The notes: generated by a model from the letters alone, not told the origin. A DNA stretch of 64,000 bases from Planctomycetota bacterium (GCA_020638875.1 JACKHS010000016.1:20159-84158); one strand, 5' to 3'. Counted from the stretch's first letter, positions 34,113 to 43,355 are shown. Translations and numbers: made by a program.

Positions 34113-34419
34113 GGGGCGGGGGACAGGATGCCTCGTCGTCGCGCGAGGCGTGCGCACGCCTCTTGGGATTCCCGGGCCGGCGGTTCCGCGCGCGCCGCGC
34201 CAGCGGACGGTCGCGTCCCGAGCGCCGGCGCTCCGGCGCCGCGGGCCAGGCGGCCGCGCGCGGCGGACTTGGGCGCGATCCGGCGAAGACGCGCCCGGCG
34301 ATCCGAGCTAGACTGTTCGCCCTCCCGGGCCCCGGACCCCCTCCGCCGGCCCACGCCCCGCCTCCGGCCCGCTGCCCCTCACGGGCTCCGCCTCACGGCG
34401 ACTGCACCGAGTACCGCCC
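34113..34419. promoter_or_regulatory. Intergenic control region between divergent genes
   Basis: This 307-bp gap separates the leftward EI24-like gene from the rightward acyl-CoA dehydrogenase gene. A TAGACT -10-like box (34309-34314) faces right and would give a leader of about 100 bases. No clear -35 is seen. The rest is GC-rich with several short inverted repeats. Confidence 0.35.
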
Positions 34420-35589
34420 ATGGCCGCCTATCGCGCTCTCGACTTCTTCGACATCGACGACATGTTCTCCGAGGAGGAGCGGATGGTGCGCGACACCGTG
34501 CGCTCCTGGGTCTCCGAGCGGTTCCTCCCGCTGGTGATGGAGCACTTCGAGGCCGGCACCTTCCCGATGGAGCTCGTGCCCGAGCTCGCCGAGTTGGGCG
34601 TGTTCGGCTCGAACCTGCCGGAGCAGTACGGCTGCGCGGGCATGAACAACGTCTGCTACGGCCTGATCTGTCAGGAGCTCGAGCGCGGCGACTCCGGCCT
34701 GCGCTCGTTCGTCAGCGTGCAGGGCTCGCTCGTCATGTGGCCGATCCACGAGTACGGCAGCCAGGCGCAGAAGGAGCACTGGCTGCCCAAGCTCGCCTCC
34801 GGCGAAGCGATCGGTTGCTTCGGCCTGACGGAGCCCGACGCCGGCTCGAACCCCGGCGGCATGACCACCGTGGCCGTGCGTGACGGCGACCAGTGGGTGC
34901 TCAACGGCCGCAAGATGTGGATCACCAACGGCACGGTCAGCCAGGTCGCGATCGTCTGGGCCAAGTGCGAGGACACGATCCGCGGCTTCATCGTCCCGAC
35001 CGAGACGCCGGGCTTCAGCGCGCCCGAGCAGAAGCACAAGTGGAGCCTGCGCGCTTCGGTGACGAGCGAGCTCGTGCTCGAGGACGTGCGCCTGCCGCTG
35101 GACGCCATGCTGCCCGAGGCGAAGGGCCTCAAGGCGCCGCTGTCCTGCCTGACGCAGGCGCGCTACGGCATCGCGTGGGGCGCGCTCGGCGCGGCGCAGG
35201 CCGTCTTCGACGAAGCGCTGCAGTACGCCGGCGAGCGCATCGTGTTCGACAAGCCGCTCTCGGGCTACCAGATCCCGCAGGCCAAGCTGGCCGAGATGGC
35301 GACCGAGATCACCAAGGGCCAGCTCCTCGCGCTGCGCCTCGGCCGCCTGAAGGACATGAAGAAGATGACGCCCTCGCACGTGTCGATGGCGAAGCGCAAC
35401 AACGTCATGAAGGCGCTCGAGATCAGCCGCGTCGGCCGCGACATGCTCGGCGCCAACGGCATCAGCCTCGAGTACGGCGTCGGTCGCCACATGTGCAACC
35501 TGGAGTCCGTCGTGACCTACGAGGGCACGCACGACATCCACACGCTGGCGATCGGCGCGGAGCTGACGGGCATCCCCGCCTTCCGCTGA
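34420..35589 (+). CDS. gcdH: Acyl-CoA dehydrogenase, glutaryl-CoA dehydrogenase family
   Basis: This FAD flavoenzyme has 389 residues. In the glutaryl-CoA dehydrogenase group it oxidises and decarboxylates glutaryl-CoA to crotonyl-CoA in lysine and tryptophan breakdown. The FAD/substrate block GCFGLTEPDAGSNPGGM is near residue 135, GRKMWITNG follows, and the catalytic Glu is in VTYEGTHDIHTLAIG near the C-terminus. That YEGTHDIH motif and the RSFVSVQGSLVMWPI stretch are typical of GCDH rather than of short-chain enzymes. The gene stands alone between two control regions and ends in a strong terminator. Confidence 0.9.
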   Translation: MAAYRALDFFDIDDMFSEEERMVRDTVRSWVSERFLPLVMEHFEAGTFPMELVPELAELGVFGSNLPEQYGCAGMNNVCYGLICQELERGDSGLRSFVSVQGSLVMWPIHEYGSQAQKEHWLPKLASGEAIGCFGLTEPDAGSNPGGMTTVAVRDGDQWVLNGRKMWITNGTVSQVAIVWAKCEDTIRGFIVPTETPGFSAPEQKHKWSLRASVTSELVLEDVRLPLDAMLPEAKGLKAPLSCLTQARYGIAWGALGAAQAVFDEALQYAGERIVFDKPLSGYQIPQAKLAEMATEITKGQLLALRLGRLKDMKKMTPSHVSMAKRNNVMKALEISRVGRDMLGANGISLEYGVGRHMCNLESVVTYEGTHDIHTLAIGAELTGIPAFR

Positions 35590-35604
35590 GCCGCGGACCC
35601 TCCT

Positions 35605-35642
35605 CGCGGGGGCCGCCTCCCGACGGGGAGGCGGCCCCCGCG
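35605..35642 (+). terminator. Strong hairpin after the acyl-CoA dehydrogenase gene
   Basis: The arms of 35605-35621 and 35626-35642 are perfect complements (CGCGGGGGCCGCCTCCC on the left) with the loop GACG, followed by TCGTTCCC. Confidence 0.65.
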
Positions 35643-35703
35643 TCGTTCCCGCGGCGCCGACGCGCCGAGCCCCGGGAATCGCGCCGTTTCTCCAAGCGGA
35701 GCC

Positions 35704-35732
35704 TTGGCTCTGGATAGTGCGAATGCCGATGC
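35704..35732 (+). promoter_or_regulatory. Promoter-like box shared by the two chemoreceptor genes (copy 1)
   Basis: TTGGCTC (35704-35710), 14 bases and GCCGATGC (35725-35732), then a G run, 28 bases before the ATG at 35761. The same arrangement occurs at 37691-37719. GCCGAT recalls the -10 of FliA-type (sigma-28) promoters, but the upstream element differs from the enteric consensus. Confidence 0.45.
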
Positions 35733-35760
35733 GGGGGGGTCCCCCAACCCGGTGCTCTCC

Positions 35761-37548
35761 ATGGCTCCCTCCCCGGTCCGCGGCCTGCGCGCTCGCCTCG
35801 AGCGCGTTCCGCTGCGCTTCAAGCTGCTGGGCCTCGGCCTGTTCTTCGGCCTGGCCCTCGTCGCCGTCCTCTCCTACACCGTCCTGACCCTGCAGCAGCA
35901 GAGCGAGGACGGCCACGTCATCGACGTCGCCGGGCGGCAGCGCATGCTGACGCAACGCTTCGGCCAGCAGCTCTACGACGAGCTCGCCTGGGGCGGCGAT
36001 CCCGGCGCCTGCGAGGCGACGGCCGAGCTGTTCGAGGTCTCGCTGGCCGCGCTGCGCGACGGCGGGACGACCTGGGCCGACCTCGGCCGCACGCGCGAGC
36101 TGAGCCTGCCCGCGCAGCACGACCCGGACGTCCTGGCGGCGCTCGACGAGGTCGGCGAGCTCTGGGGCGAGCTGCGCTCCGCCGCGCGCCACCTGCGCGC
36201 CGACGCGCCGGACGGCGCCGAGGCGCAGCAGCACCGCGAGGCGCTGCGCGGTCTGCTCGGCAAGACGCTGGCGTCCGCCAACGGCGCGGTCGGGCTGCTG
36301 GTCGAGCGCTCCTCCGGCGACGTGAGCGCGATGATCCGCAACGAGTGGGGCCTCGCGCTCGTGTTCATGGTCTCGGGGTGGGGCGTGCTGCTCTACCTGA
36401 TGCACCTCATCTCGCGGGCCCTGGTGGGCGTCGGCGAGCGCGTGCAAGCCGTGGCCGAGGGCCGGCTCGGGCTGCAGCCCGTCGAGGTCGTCAGCCGCGA
36501 CGAGATCGGACGCCTGGCGGGGCTCGCCAACCGGCTGCTCGTCAACCTCGCGGACATCGGCGCCAAGGTGCGACGCGTCGGCGCGGGAGAGACGGAGCTG
36601 CGCTTCCGGCAGCAGGGCCCCGACGACGAGCTGGCCGCCGCGCTGAACGGGATGATCACCGGGCTCGAGCGCGCCGGTGTCGAGCGCGCCGAGCGCGAGA
36701 AGCGCGAGGCCCTCGCGCGCGCCGAGACCGAGCGCGCCCGCGAGGCCGAGCGGCTCGCGCGCGAGAAGGAGCGCGAAGAGCGCACGACGCGCGAGCTCGT
36801 GTCCTGCGCCGAGGAGCTGAACGCCTGCGCGGCCGAGATGATCTCGAGCGCCGAGGCGTCCGCGACGGGCAGCACGCTGACCTTAGAGCGCGCCAAGGAG
36901 ATGACCCGCAGCTCGTCCGTCGTCGCGCGCTCGACGGAGGAGATGACCTCCTCGATCCAGGACATCTCGAACTCCACCCACGAGCTCTCCGACGCCCTGC
37001 AGCGCGTCTCTCGGGCCGCGCGCGACTCGGCGCAGCGCATCGAGGGCCTGCGGCAGGCCAACGAGGAGATCGCGCACGTCAGCGGCAGCATCGCGGACAT
37101 CGCCGACCAGACGAACCTGCTGGCGCTGAACGCGACGATCGAGGCCGCCGGCGCGGGCGACGCGGGCCGCGGCTTCGCGGTCGTGGCCTCCGAGGTCAAG
37201 GACCTGGCGCGCGAGACGATGCAGGCCACCGAGCAGATCCAGAAGCGCGTCGGCGACGTCACCAGCCGCTCCGAGGACGTGGCGCAGGCCGTCGGTGAGA
37301 TCCAGGCGGTCGTGGAGCAGGTGGCGCTGCTCGCGGCGAGCCTGTCCTCGGCGGTCGAAGAACAGTCGGTCACGACGCGCGAGATCTCGACGGCCATCGG
37401 CGAGGTGGCCGGCGGCTCCGAGCGCATCAGCGGTCAGATGGAGGAGGTCGCGCGCGCCTCCGAGGCCTCCAACGACGCCGCGCGCGGCCTGCTCGAAGCT
37501 GCGGGGCACCTGCGCACGCTGTCGCAGTCGCTGCAGCGTTCCGCCTGA
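35761..37548 (+). CDS. Methyl-accepting chemotaxis protein with PilJ-type sensor region
   Basis: This 595-residue membrane receptor would signal through a CheA/CheW-type complex, which is not in the window. TM1 is about residues 22-42 (LLGLGLFFGLALVAVLSYTVL). The periplasmic part has VAGRQRMLTQRFGQQLYDEL, as in PilJ/NarX-type sensors. TM2 is about 200-220, then a HAMP domain (VGERVQAVAEGRLGLQPVEV), a charged helical linker and the MA signalling domain. The signalling tip contains IADIADQTNLLALNATIEAAGAGDAGRGFAVVASEV (about residues 450-485). I chose ATG 35761, after a promoter-like box, rather than the upstream TTG. It is a close paralog of the next gene. Confidence 0.9.
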   Translation: MAPSPVRGLRARLERVPLRFKLLGLGLFFGLALVAVLSYTVLTLQQQSEDGHVIDVAGRQRMLTQRFGQQLYDELAWGGDPGACEATAELFEVSLAALRDGGTTWADLGRTRELSLPAQHDPDVLAALDEVGELWGELRSAARHLRADAPDGAEAQQHREALRGLLGKTLASANGAVGLLVERSSGDVSAMIRNEWGLALVFMVSGWGVLLYLMHLISRALVGVGERVQAVAEGRLGLQPVEVVSRDEIGRLAGLANRLLVNLADIGAKVRRVGAGETELRFRQQGPDDELAAALNGMITGLERAGVERAEREKREALARAETERAREAERLAREKEREERTTRELVSCAEELNACAAEMISSAEASATGSTLTLERAKEMTRSSSVVARSTEEMTSSIQDISNSTHELSDALQRVSRAARDSAQRIEGLRQANEEIAHVSGSIADIADQTNLLALNATIEAAGAGDAGRGFAVVASEVKDLARETMQATEQIQKRVGDVTSRSEDVAQAVGEIQAVVEQVALLAASLSSAVEEQSVTTREISTAIGEVAGGSERISGQMEEVARASEASNDAARGLLEAAGHLRTLSQSLQRSA

Positions 37549-37586
37549 GCGCGGGCGGCCCACACGCCGCGCTGCGCGCGCACGAT

Positions 37587-37629
37587 CACGCCCCGCGCGT
37601 CGCCCCAGGGAGGCGGCGCGCGGGGCGTG
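37587..37629 (+). terminator. Hairpin between the two chemoreceptor genes
   Basis: Perfect 13-bp outer arms CACGCCCCGCGCG (37587-37599) and CGCGCGGGGCGTG (37617-37629) with an inner CGCC/GGCG stem. It separates the two genes transcriptionally, consistent with each having its own promoter-like box. Confidence 0.55.
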
Positions 37630-37690
37630 GCCCCACCCGGAGCGGGGCGCCTGGGAGCGGGGAAGGGCGCGGCGATTCGTAACGGGAGTC

Positions 37691-37719
37691 TTGGGTCCGC
37701 AATTCAGTCGCGCCGATGC
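37691..37719 (+). promoter_or_regulatory. Promoter-like box shared by the two chemoreceptor genes (copy 2)
   Basis: TTGGGTC (37691-37697), 14 bases and GCCGATGC (37712-37719), followed by AGGGGGG, 34 bases before the ATG at 37754. Spacing is identical to copy 1, while the 14-base spacers are unrelated in sequence. Confidence 0.45.
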
Positions 37720-38271
37720 AGGGGGGAACTCCTAACCCCCTGGTGTCCGTGCCATGACTCTCACCTCCCCCCGCGGAACCCTCGCTCGCCTCGAACGCCT
37801 CCCGCTGCGCTTCAAGCTCCTGGGCTTCGGCGTGTTCTCCGGCCTGGCCCTCGTCGCGGTGTTGCTCTACACCGTCAAGACGCTGCACCACCAGCGCGAC
37901 GACGCTCGGGTGATCGAGATCGCGGGGCGACAGAGCATGCTGAGCCAGCGCTTCGCGCAGCAGCTCTACGAGGAGGTGGCGCTGGGCGGTGCGCCGCAGG
38001 CTTGCGAGGAGACCAGCGCGCTGTTCGAGGCCTCCCTGGCGGCCCTGCGCGACGGCGGGACGACCTGGTCGGACCTGGGGCGCAGCGTCGAGCTCACCTT
38101 GCCGGCCCAGGCGGACGCCGAGATCCTCACGGCGCTCGACGACGTCGGCGAGCACTGGCAGAACCTGCGCCGGCTCGGGGCGGAGCTGCGCCACCACCCG
38201 GCCGGGACCGCGGAGTTCGACGAGGACCTGACCGAGTTCGACGTGCAGCTCGAGCACGCGCTGAGCGCCAC

Positions 38272-38335
38272 CAACGACACGGTGGCCGCGCTCGTCGCGG
38301 AGTCCAGCGACGACATCTCGGCGATGATGGTCAAC
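38272..38335 (+). repeat. Source copy of the 64-bp direct repeat
   Basis: This in-frame segment of the chemoreceptor gene (encoding roughly NDTVAALVAESSDDISAMMV, before TM2) is repeated base for base at 39516-39579. The flanking sequences of the two copies differ. Confidence 0.95.
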
Positions 38336-39515
38336 GAGGCGCTGCTCACCGCGCTGATGGTGGTGGCGGGCACGCTCGTGTGCCTGTTCGTGATGCGCTC
38401 CATCTCGCGGTCCCTCGCCGAGGTGGGCGAGCGCGTCTCCGCGGTCGCGCTGGGGCGGCTCGACCTCGAGCCCGTCGACGTCGTCACGCGCGACGAGATC
38501 GGCCGCCTCGCGGAGCTGGCCAACCGGCTGCTGAAGAACCTCGGCGACATCGGCGCCAAGGTACGGCGCGTCGGCGCGGGCGAGTTCGGCCTGCGCTTCG
38601 ACCCGCAGGGCGAGGGCGACCAGCTCGCCGGCTCGCTCAACGACATGATCGCGGCGCTCGAGCGGGCGGGCGCGGAGCGTGCCGAGCGCGAGCGCGTCGA
38701 GACCCTCGCGCGCGCCGAGCAACGCCGCGTCGAGGAGCAGCGTCGGCAGGAGGCCGAACGCGCCGCGGAGCAGCAGCGGCGTGACCTCGAGGAACGCCAG
38801 GCCGCGCAGGCGCGCGCGCTCGAGGAGGAGCGTCGCCAGGTCGAGGCGCGCGCCGAGGCCGAGCTGGCCGAGGCCGCGCGTCAGCGCGCCGCGCACGAGC
38901 ACGCCGAGGCCGAGGCCTTGCGCGCGAGCGTGGACCAGATCCTGGCCGCGGTCGAGCGCGTGGCCGCGGGCGACCTCGCCGTCAGCCTCAGCCTGGACCG
39001 CACCGACGCGGTGGGCGACCTGGCGCGCGGCCTCGAGGCGTTCTTCGCGGGCTTGCGCGGCGACCTGTCGGCCATCGGCGCGGCGACGAACTCGCTCGCG
39101 GGCGCCGTGAAGGACCTGCGCGAGGTCAGCGACTCGCTCGAGGAGGCCGCGGTCATGGGGGCCGACGACGCGGGCAGCGTCTCGGCCGCGGCCGAGCAGG
39201 TCAGCGCGAGCATCCAGACGGTCGCGTCGGCCTCGGAGCAGATGAGCTCGTGCATCCGCGAGATCTCGGAGCGCACCGCGGACGGCGCCCAACTGTCCCA
39301 CGGCGCGGTCGGCGCGGCGCAGGAGGCGCAGGGCATGATGCGCGGCCTCGGCGAGAGCAGCGAGCAGATCGGTCACCTGGTGTCGACGATCTCCAACATC
39401 GCCCGGCAGACGAACCTGCTGGCGCTCAACGCGGCCATCGAGGCCGCGCGCGCCGGCACCGCCGGGCGCGGCTTCGCGGTCGTCGCCAACGAGGTCAAGG
39501 AACTCGCGCGTCAGA

Positions 39516-39579
39516 CAACGACACGGTGGCCGCGCTCGTCGCGGAGTCCAGCGACGACATCTCGGCGATGATGGTCAAC
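39516..39579 (+). repeat. Inserted copy of the 64-bp direct repeat
   Basis: Exact copy of 38272-38335, 1244 bp downstream in the same gene and the same orientation. It splits the signalling domain and shifts the frame by one. Deleting it restores the frame exactly. Confidence 0.95.
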
Positions 39580-39935
39580 CCGAGGACGCGACCAAGGAGA
39601 TCGCCTTCATGGCCGAGCGCGTGCAGTGCGAGAACCGCGAGGCGATCGAGGTCATCGGGCGCATCGGCGTGGCCATCGGCGAGCTCGACGAGGTCCAGAC
39701 CGCGGTGGCCTCGGCCATCGAGGAGCAGAACGCGACCACGTCGGAGATCGTGCGCAGCGTCACCGAGGCCGCCGGCGGCAGCGGCGAGATCGCCGAGCGC
39801 AACCGCGAGCTCGTGCAGCTCTCCGGGCGCACGCGCAGCGACGCGGAGCGCACGTCGCGTTCGGCGCAGGAGCTCTCCGGCCTGGGCGACGACCTCGCGC
39901 GGCTGGTGGGCAAGTACCGCTGGTAGGGGGCCGGC

Positions 39936-39970
39936 GAGCGCCGCGGGCGAGCGCTTCGCCCGTGGCGCTC
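39936..39970. terminator. Hairpin between convergent chemoreceptor and Tm-1-like genes
   Basis: The arms GAGCGCCGCGGGCGA (39936-39950) and TCGCCCGTGGCGCTC (39956-39970) pair over 15 positions with one mismatch, with loop GCGCT. The end overlaps the stop codon of the minus-strand gene. Confidence 0.5.
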
Positions 39971-41213
39971 AGCGCCGCGCCCCGCGCGCCGCGAGCTCCT
40001 GCATCAGGCGCTCGACCGCCGCGCGCACGAAGGCCTCGTCCTCCGCGCCCGCGTCGACCTCGACGTACTCGTAGCTCGCCGGCAGCGCGGCGCGCAGCTC
40101 GGCCGCGAAGGCCGCGTCGCCCGCGGGGTCGCGCAGCGGGCCGCCCTCGACGCCGTACGCGCTCGTGCCGCGCAGAGGCATCAGCACCGCGCCGGCGCCG
40201 CCCGCGCGCGCGAGCCGCGCGCCGATCTCGCGCGCGACCGTGCGCAGCTCCTCGGCCGACAGGCGCGGTGCGAGGATGATCGGGTTGTGGAAGGTGAGCT
40301 GGTGGTCCTTCCAGCGCTCGGGCACGGTGTTCGGCTCGACGATCAGGCCGACGTGCTCGAGGCCGCCGGGCACGATGACCTGCGGCAGGCCGAGCGCGCC
40401 GGCCACGGTCAGGCGTTCGGGGCCGCCGGCGCGCAGGCCGCCGAAGACCTCGTCGGCGATCTCGCCCAGGCCGTAGTCGAAGACCGCGTCGATCAGGCCC
40501 TCCTTCATCATCTGCTCCATCGCGCGGCCGCCCGAGCCGACAGCGTGGAAGACGATCACCTCGCAGTCGCGCTCGCGCAGCAGCTCGATCGCGAGCATCG
40601 CGCCGCGCGTCAGCACGCCGAGGTTCGTCATGCCGACGACGGTGCGCGGGTGCTCCGACAGGTCGAGCCCCACGCGCGTCGACGCCATGCCCCAGGCCGC
40701 GCCGGCCGCGTTGGCGAGGATCTTCCGCGTCACCGGGTTGAGCCCGAGGATGTCGCTGACGCTGAACATCATCGTGATGTCCTTGATGCCGACGAAGGCC
40801 GACGTGTCGCCCGAGGCGATCGTGGAGACCATGACCTTGGGCAGGCCGTAGGGCAGCGCCTGCATCACCTGCGTGCAGTTCGAGGTGCCCTGCGTGCCGC
40901 CCAGACCCAGCACGCCGTGCACCTCGCCCGCGGCGACCTTCTCGAGCAGCAGCTTCGTCGCGCCCGCGTTCATCACCGGCGACGCGGTCTGGCGCGTAGG
41001 GTGCTCGAGCAGCTTCGCGAGCGGCGTGCCGCCGGCCGCGGCGACCTCCTCGCGCGTCACGTCGGCGCGTGCGCCGGGCGCGCCCACGACGCCGACGTCG
41101 ACGAGCAGCGCGCGCCCGCCCAGGGCCTCGAGCTCCTCGCGCAGGTACTGGGCCTCCTCCCCCTTGGTGTCGAGGGTGGCGAGCACGGCGATGGTCTTGG
41201 GCGCGGCGGTCAT
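39969..41213 (-). CDS. Tm-1-like / UPF0261 ATP-binding protein
   Basis: The 414-residue protein belongs to the UPF0261/Tm-1 family, related to the plant tomato-mosaic-virus resistance protein Tm-1. Marks are IAVLATLDTKGEEAQYLREEL at the N-terminus, GVLGLGGTQGTSNCTQVMQALPYGLPK, MVSTIASGDTSAFVGIKDITMM and a second domain with VIVFHAVGSGGRAMEQMMKEG and the PGGLEHVG loop. The biochemical role is not settled. Bacterial members are often called Tm-1-like ATP-binding proteins. No neighbour on the same strand lies close, so there is no operon context. Confidence 0.88.
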   Translation of the reverse strand: MTAAPKTIAVLATLDTKGEEAQYLREELEALGGRALLVDVGVVGAPGARADVTREEVAAAGGTPLAKLLEHPTRQTASPVMNAGATKLLLEKVAAGEVHGVLGLGGTQGTSNCTQVMQALPYGLPKVMVSTIASGDTSAFVGIKDITMMFSVSDILGLNPVTRKILANAAGAAWGMASTRVGLDLSEHPRTVVGMTNLGVLTRGAMLAIELLRERDCEVIVFHAVGSGGRAMEQMMKEGLIDAVFDYGLGEIADEVFGGLRAGGPERLTVAGALGLPQVIVPGGLEHVGLIVEPNTVPERWKDHQLTFHNPIILAPRLSAEELRTVAREIGARLARAGGAGAVLMPLRGTSAYGVEGGPLRDPAGDAAFAAELRAALPASYEYVEVDAGAEDEAFVRAAVERLMQELAARGARR

Positions 41214-41368
41214 GGCGGCGGCGGGGTGGGGGACGCGGAGCGGTCGCCGGACAAGCTAGCGGATGGCCGCGGCGCCTGTCTCCTGCGCGCCTCGGCACGG
41301 CGCGCGCGGGCGCTATGCTGACGCGCCGACTTCACGCCCGTCCGCCGCGCTCCGACCCCCGCGTCGCC

Positions 41369-42409
41369 ATGCCCAGCCCCTGGATCCTCGCGCCCGTCCT
41401 GACCGTCGCCCTGGCCGCGCTCGTGCCGCACGCCGCCGCACCGCAGGAGGACGCGCCCGCGCCGCAGCGCTGGGTGACGTACGCCGGCGGCGCGGGCCCC
41501 GGCGCCGGCAAGCACGTCGTGCTCATCAGCGGCGACGAGGAGTACCGCAGCGAGGAGGCGCTGCCGATGCTCGGCAAGCTGCTCGCGGTGCGGCACGGCT
41601 TCCGTTGCACGGTGCTGTTCTCGCAGAAGCCCGAGACCGCCGAGATCGACCCCGAGGAGCGCACGTACCTCCCGGGCATCGAGGCGGTCGACGACGCCGA
41701 CCTCGTCGTGCTCTTCACGCGCTTCCGCAGCTGGCCGGAGGCGGACATGAAGCACTTCGCCGACTACGTCGAGGCCGGCAAGCCGCTGATCGCGCTGCGC
41801 ACCGCGACGCACGCCTTCAACTACCCGGCCGACGCGCCGAACGCCTACGCGCGCTGGACCTGGACCGGCTCGGCCTGGGAGGGCGGATTCGGCAAGCAGG
41901 TGCTCGGCGAGACCTGGGTGAACCACCACGGCAGCCACGGACAGGAGAGCACCCGCGGCGTGATCCCGGCCGCGGCGGCGAGCCACCCGATCCTGCGCGG
42001 CGTGACCGACGTGTGGGGGCCGACCGACGTCTACGGCATCCGCGCGCTGCCGGCCGACGCGACCGTGCTGCTCGAGGGCGAGGTCTGCGCCGGCATGACG
42101 CCCGCCGCGCCGCCGGTCGACGGTCCGAAGAACGCGCCGCGCATACCGGTGACCTGGACGCGCGAGCGCGCGCTCGCGGGCGGGGTCACGCAGCGCATCG
42201 TCGTCTCCACGCTCGGCGCGGCGATCGACCTCGAGTCCGAGCACCTGCGCCGTCTGCTGGTCAACGCGGCCTACTGGTGCACCGGGATGGAGGACGCGAT
42301 CCCCGCGCACAGCGACGCGCGCACGGTCGGCTGCTACGAGCCCACGATGTTCGGCTTCGGCGGCTTCGTGCGCGGCGTCTACCCGAAGGACCACGCGCTC
42401 GCGCAGTGA
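41369..42409 (+). CDS. Exported ThuA-domain protein
   Basis: The 346-residue protein has a signal peptide (WILAPVLTVALAALVPHAAA). A ThuA-like class-I-glutamine-amidotransferase fold follows: KHVVLISGDEEYRSEEALPML, DLVVLFTRFRSWPEADMKHFADYVEAGKPLIALRTATHAF, and the C-terminal VVSTLGAAIDLESEHLRRLLVNAAYWCTGMED. ThuA was named from trehalose utilisation. In planctomycetes secreted ThuA proteins are common and often accompany the large PVC-heme proteins, as here (43432-48299). A TATGCT -10-like box is at 41314-41319. The ATG at 41369 was chosen for the signal peptide. Confidence 0.85.
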   Translation: MPSPWILAPVLTVALAALVPHAAAPQEDAPAPQRWVTYAGGAGPGAGKHVVLISGDEEYRSEEALPMLGKLLAVRHGFRCTVLFSQKPETAEIDPEERTYLPGIEAVDDADLVVLFTRFRSWPEADMKHFADYVEAGKPLIALRTATHAFNYPADAPNAYARWTWTGSAWEGGFGKQVLGETWVNHHGSHGQESTRGVIPAAAASHPILRGVTDVWGPTDVYGIRALPADATVLLEGEVCAGMTPAAPPVDGPKNAPRIPVTWTRERALAGGVTQRIVVSTLGAAIDLESEHLRRLLVNAAYWCTGMEDAIPAHSDARTVGCYEPTMFGFGGFVRGVYPKDHALAQ

Positions 42410-42419
42410 GCTCGCCGCG

Positions 42420-43355
42420 GTGCGCGGGTCGCGCCGCGTCGTTCGGAGTCCCTTGCTGAGGCCTCGTGCATCCAACCTCGTCGGCTGCCTGCTCGGCGGC
42501 GCCGTCGGAGACGCGCTCGGTGGAGCGTACGAAGGGCGTGTCGGGCCGATCGAGCTCGACCGCAGCCGGCCACTACGGCCGTCCGACGACACCCAGCTGA
42601 CGCTCGCGACCTGCGCGGCGATCGAGGCGGGGGGGACGGTGACGCCCGAAGGCGTGGCTGCCCGCCTCCTCGACGGGTATCGAAGCCGGCGCTTCAGTGG
42701 CCTGGGGGCGAGCACGCTCAAGGCGCTGAGAGACCTCGACGCCGGGGCTCACTGGTACCTATCGGGCAGGGGCGGCGAGATGTCCGCCGGCAATGGCGCC
42801 GCGATGCGAGTGGCCCCGCTCGCCTTCGTCCTCGATCCTGACGACGCCGAAGGTCGTCGGCTGCTGCGAGACGTCTGCAGGATCACGCACCACAACGACG
42901 AGGCGTACAGCGGCGCTCTGGCGATCGTCTGCTCGATCCGGGCGATGCTCGCGGGGGACCGAGGTCCACACGGTCCGTGGATGCCTCACGTCGCCGAACA
43001 GCTCCCCGACTCGGCCGTGCGGGACGCTATCCGTTCCCTCGCCGCCCTCCCGAGCGAGACTCCGATCCAGGAGGTCGCCGCGCGACACGGATGCTCGGGC
43101 TCGGTGGCGGAGTCCGTGCCGCTCGCGCTCTACGCAGCTCAGCGCGTCGAAGCGCTCGGCTTCGAGGGCGTTCTGCGGGCCAGCGTCTCGGCGGGCGGCG
43201 ACACGGACACCATCGCGTCCATGGCCGGCCAGGTGATGGGCGCTCGGCTCGGCGTGCAGGGGATTCCTGGCGAGCTGTCCCAGCGCGTCGAGGGGATCAA
43301 CTCGGTCTTGCGAGTCGCGCGGGAGCTCGCGGCGCGTCTCGGCTTGCCCGAGTGA
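42420..43355 (+). CDS. ADP-ribosylglycohydrolase (DraG/ARH) family protein
   Basis: The 311-residue protein belongs to the all-helical ADP-ribosyl-hydrolase family, which removes ADP-ribose from proteins or nucleotides using two metals. Metal-ligand motifs are present: GGAVGDALGGAYEG, SDDTQLTLA, AGNGAAMRVAPLA and the C-terminal SAGGDTDTIASMAGQVMG. The start is uncertain between GTG 42420 and TTG 42453 (GGAG just upstream of the latter). Codon use is clearly less G+C-saturated than in the flanking genes, which suggests recent acquisition. No ADP-ribosyltransferase partner is visible in the window. Confidence 0.85.
   Translation: MRGSRRVVRSPLLRPRASNLVGCLLGGAVGDALGGAYEGRVGPIELDRSRPLRPSDDTQLTLATCAAIEAGGTVTPEGVAARLLDGYRSRRFSGLGASTLKALRDLDAGAHWYLSGRGGEMSAGNGAAMRVAPLAFVLDPDDAEGRRLLRDVCRITHHNDEAYSGALAIVCSIRAMLAGDRGPHGPWMPHVAEQLPDSAVRDAIRSLAALPSETPIQEVAARHGCSGSVAESVPLALYAAQRVEALGFEGVLRASVSAGGDTDTIASMAGQVMGARLGVQGIPGELSQRVEGINSVLRVARELAARLGLPE

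Larger units (their letters stand above)
37754..39926 (+). pseudogene. Methyl-accepting chemotaxis protein, frame broken by a 64-bp internal duplication
   Basis: The first 597 or so codons encode a PilJ-type chemoreceptor like its upstream paralog: TM1 about 20-40, AGRQSMLSQRFAQQLYEEV, TM2 about 200-220 and HAMP. It adds a longer Gln/Arg/Glu-rich coiled coil and a second HAMP-like segment, then the MA domain with ARQTNLLALNAAIEAARAG. Right after KELARQ an exact 64-bp copy of 38272-38335 is inserted (39516-39579), and the frame hits TGA at 39569-39571. Removing those 64 bp restores Gln-Thr-Glu-Asp-Ala-Thr and an open frame to TAG at 39924-39926, ending with SAIEEQNATTSEIV and a normal C-terminus. 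As read, the product would lose the last half of the signalling domain. This could be a real mutation or an assembly artefact. Confidence 0.85.
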
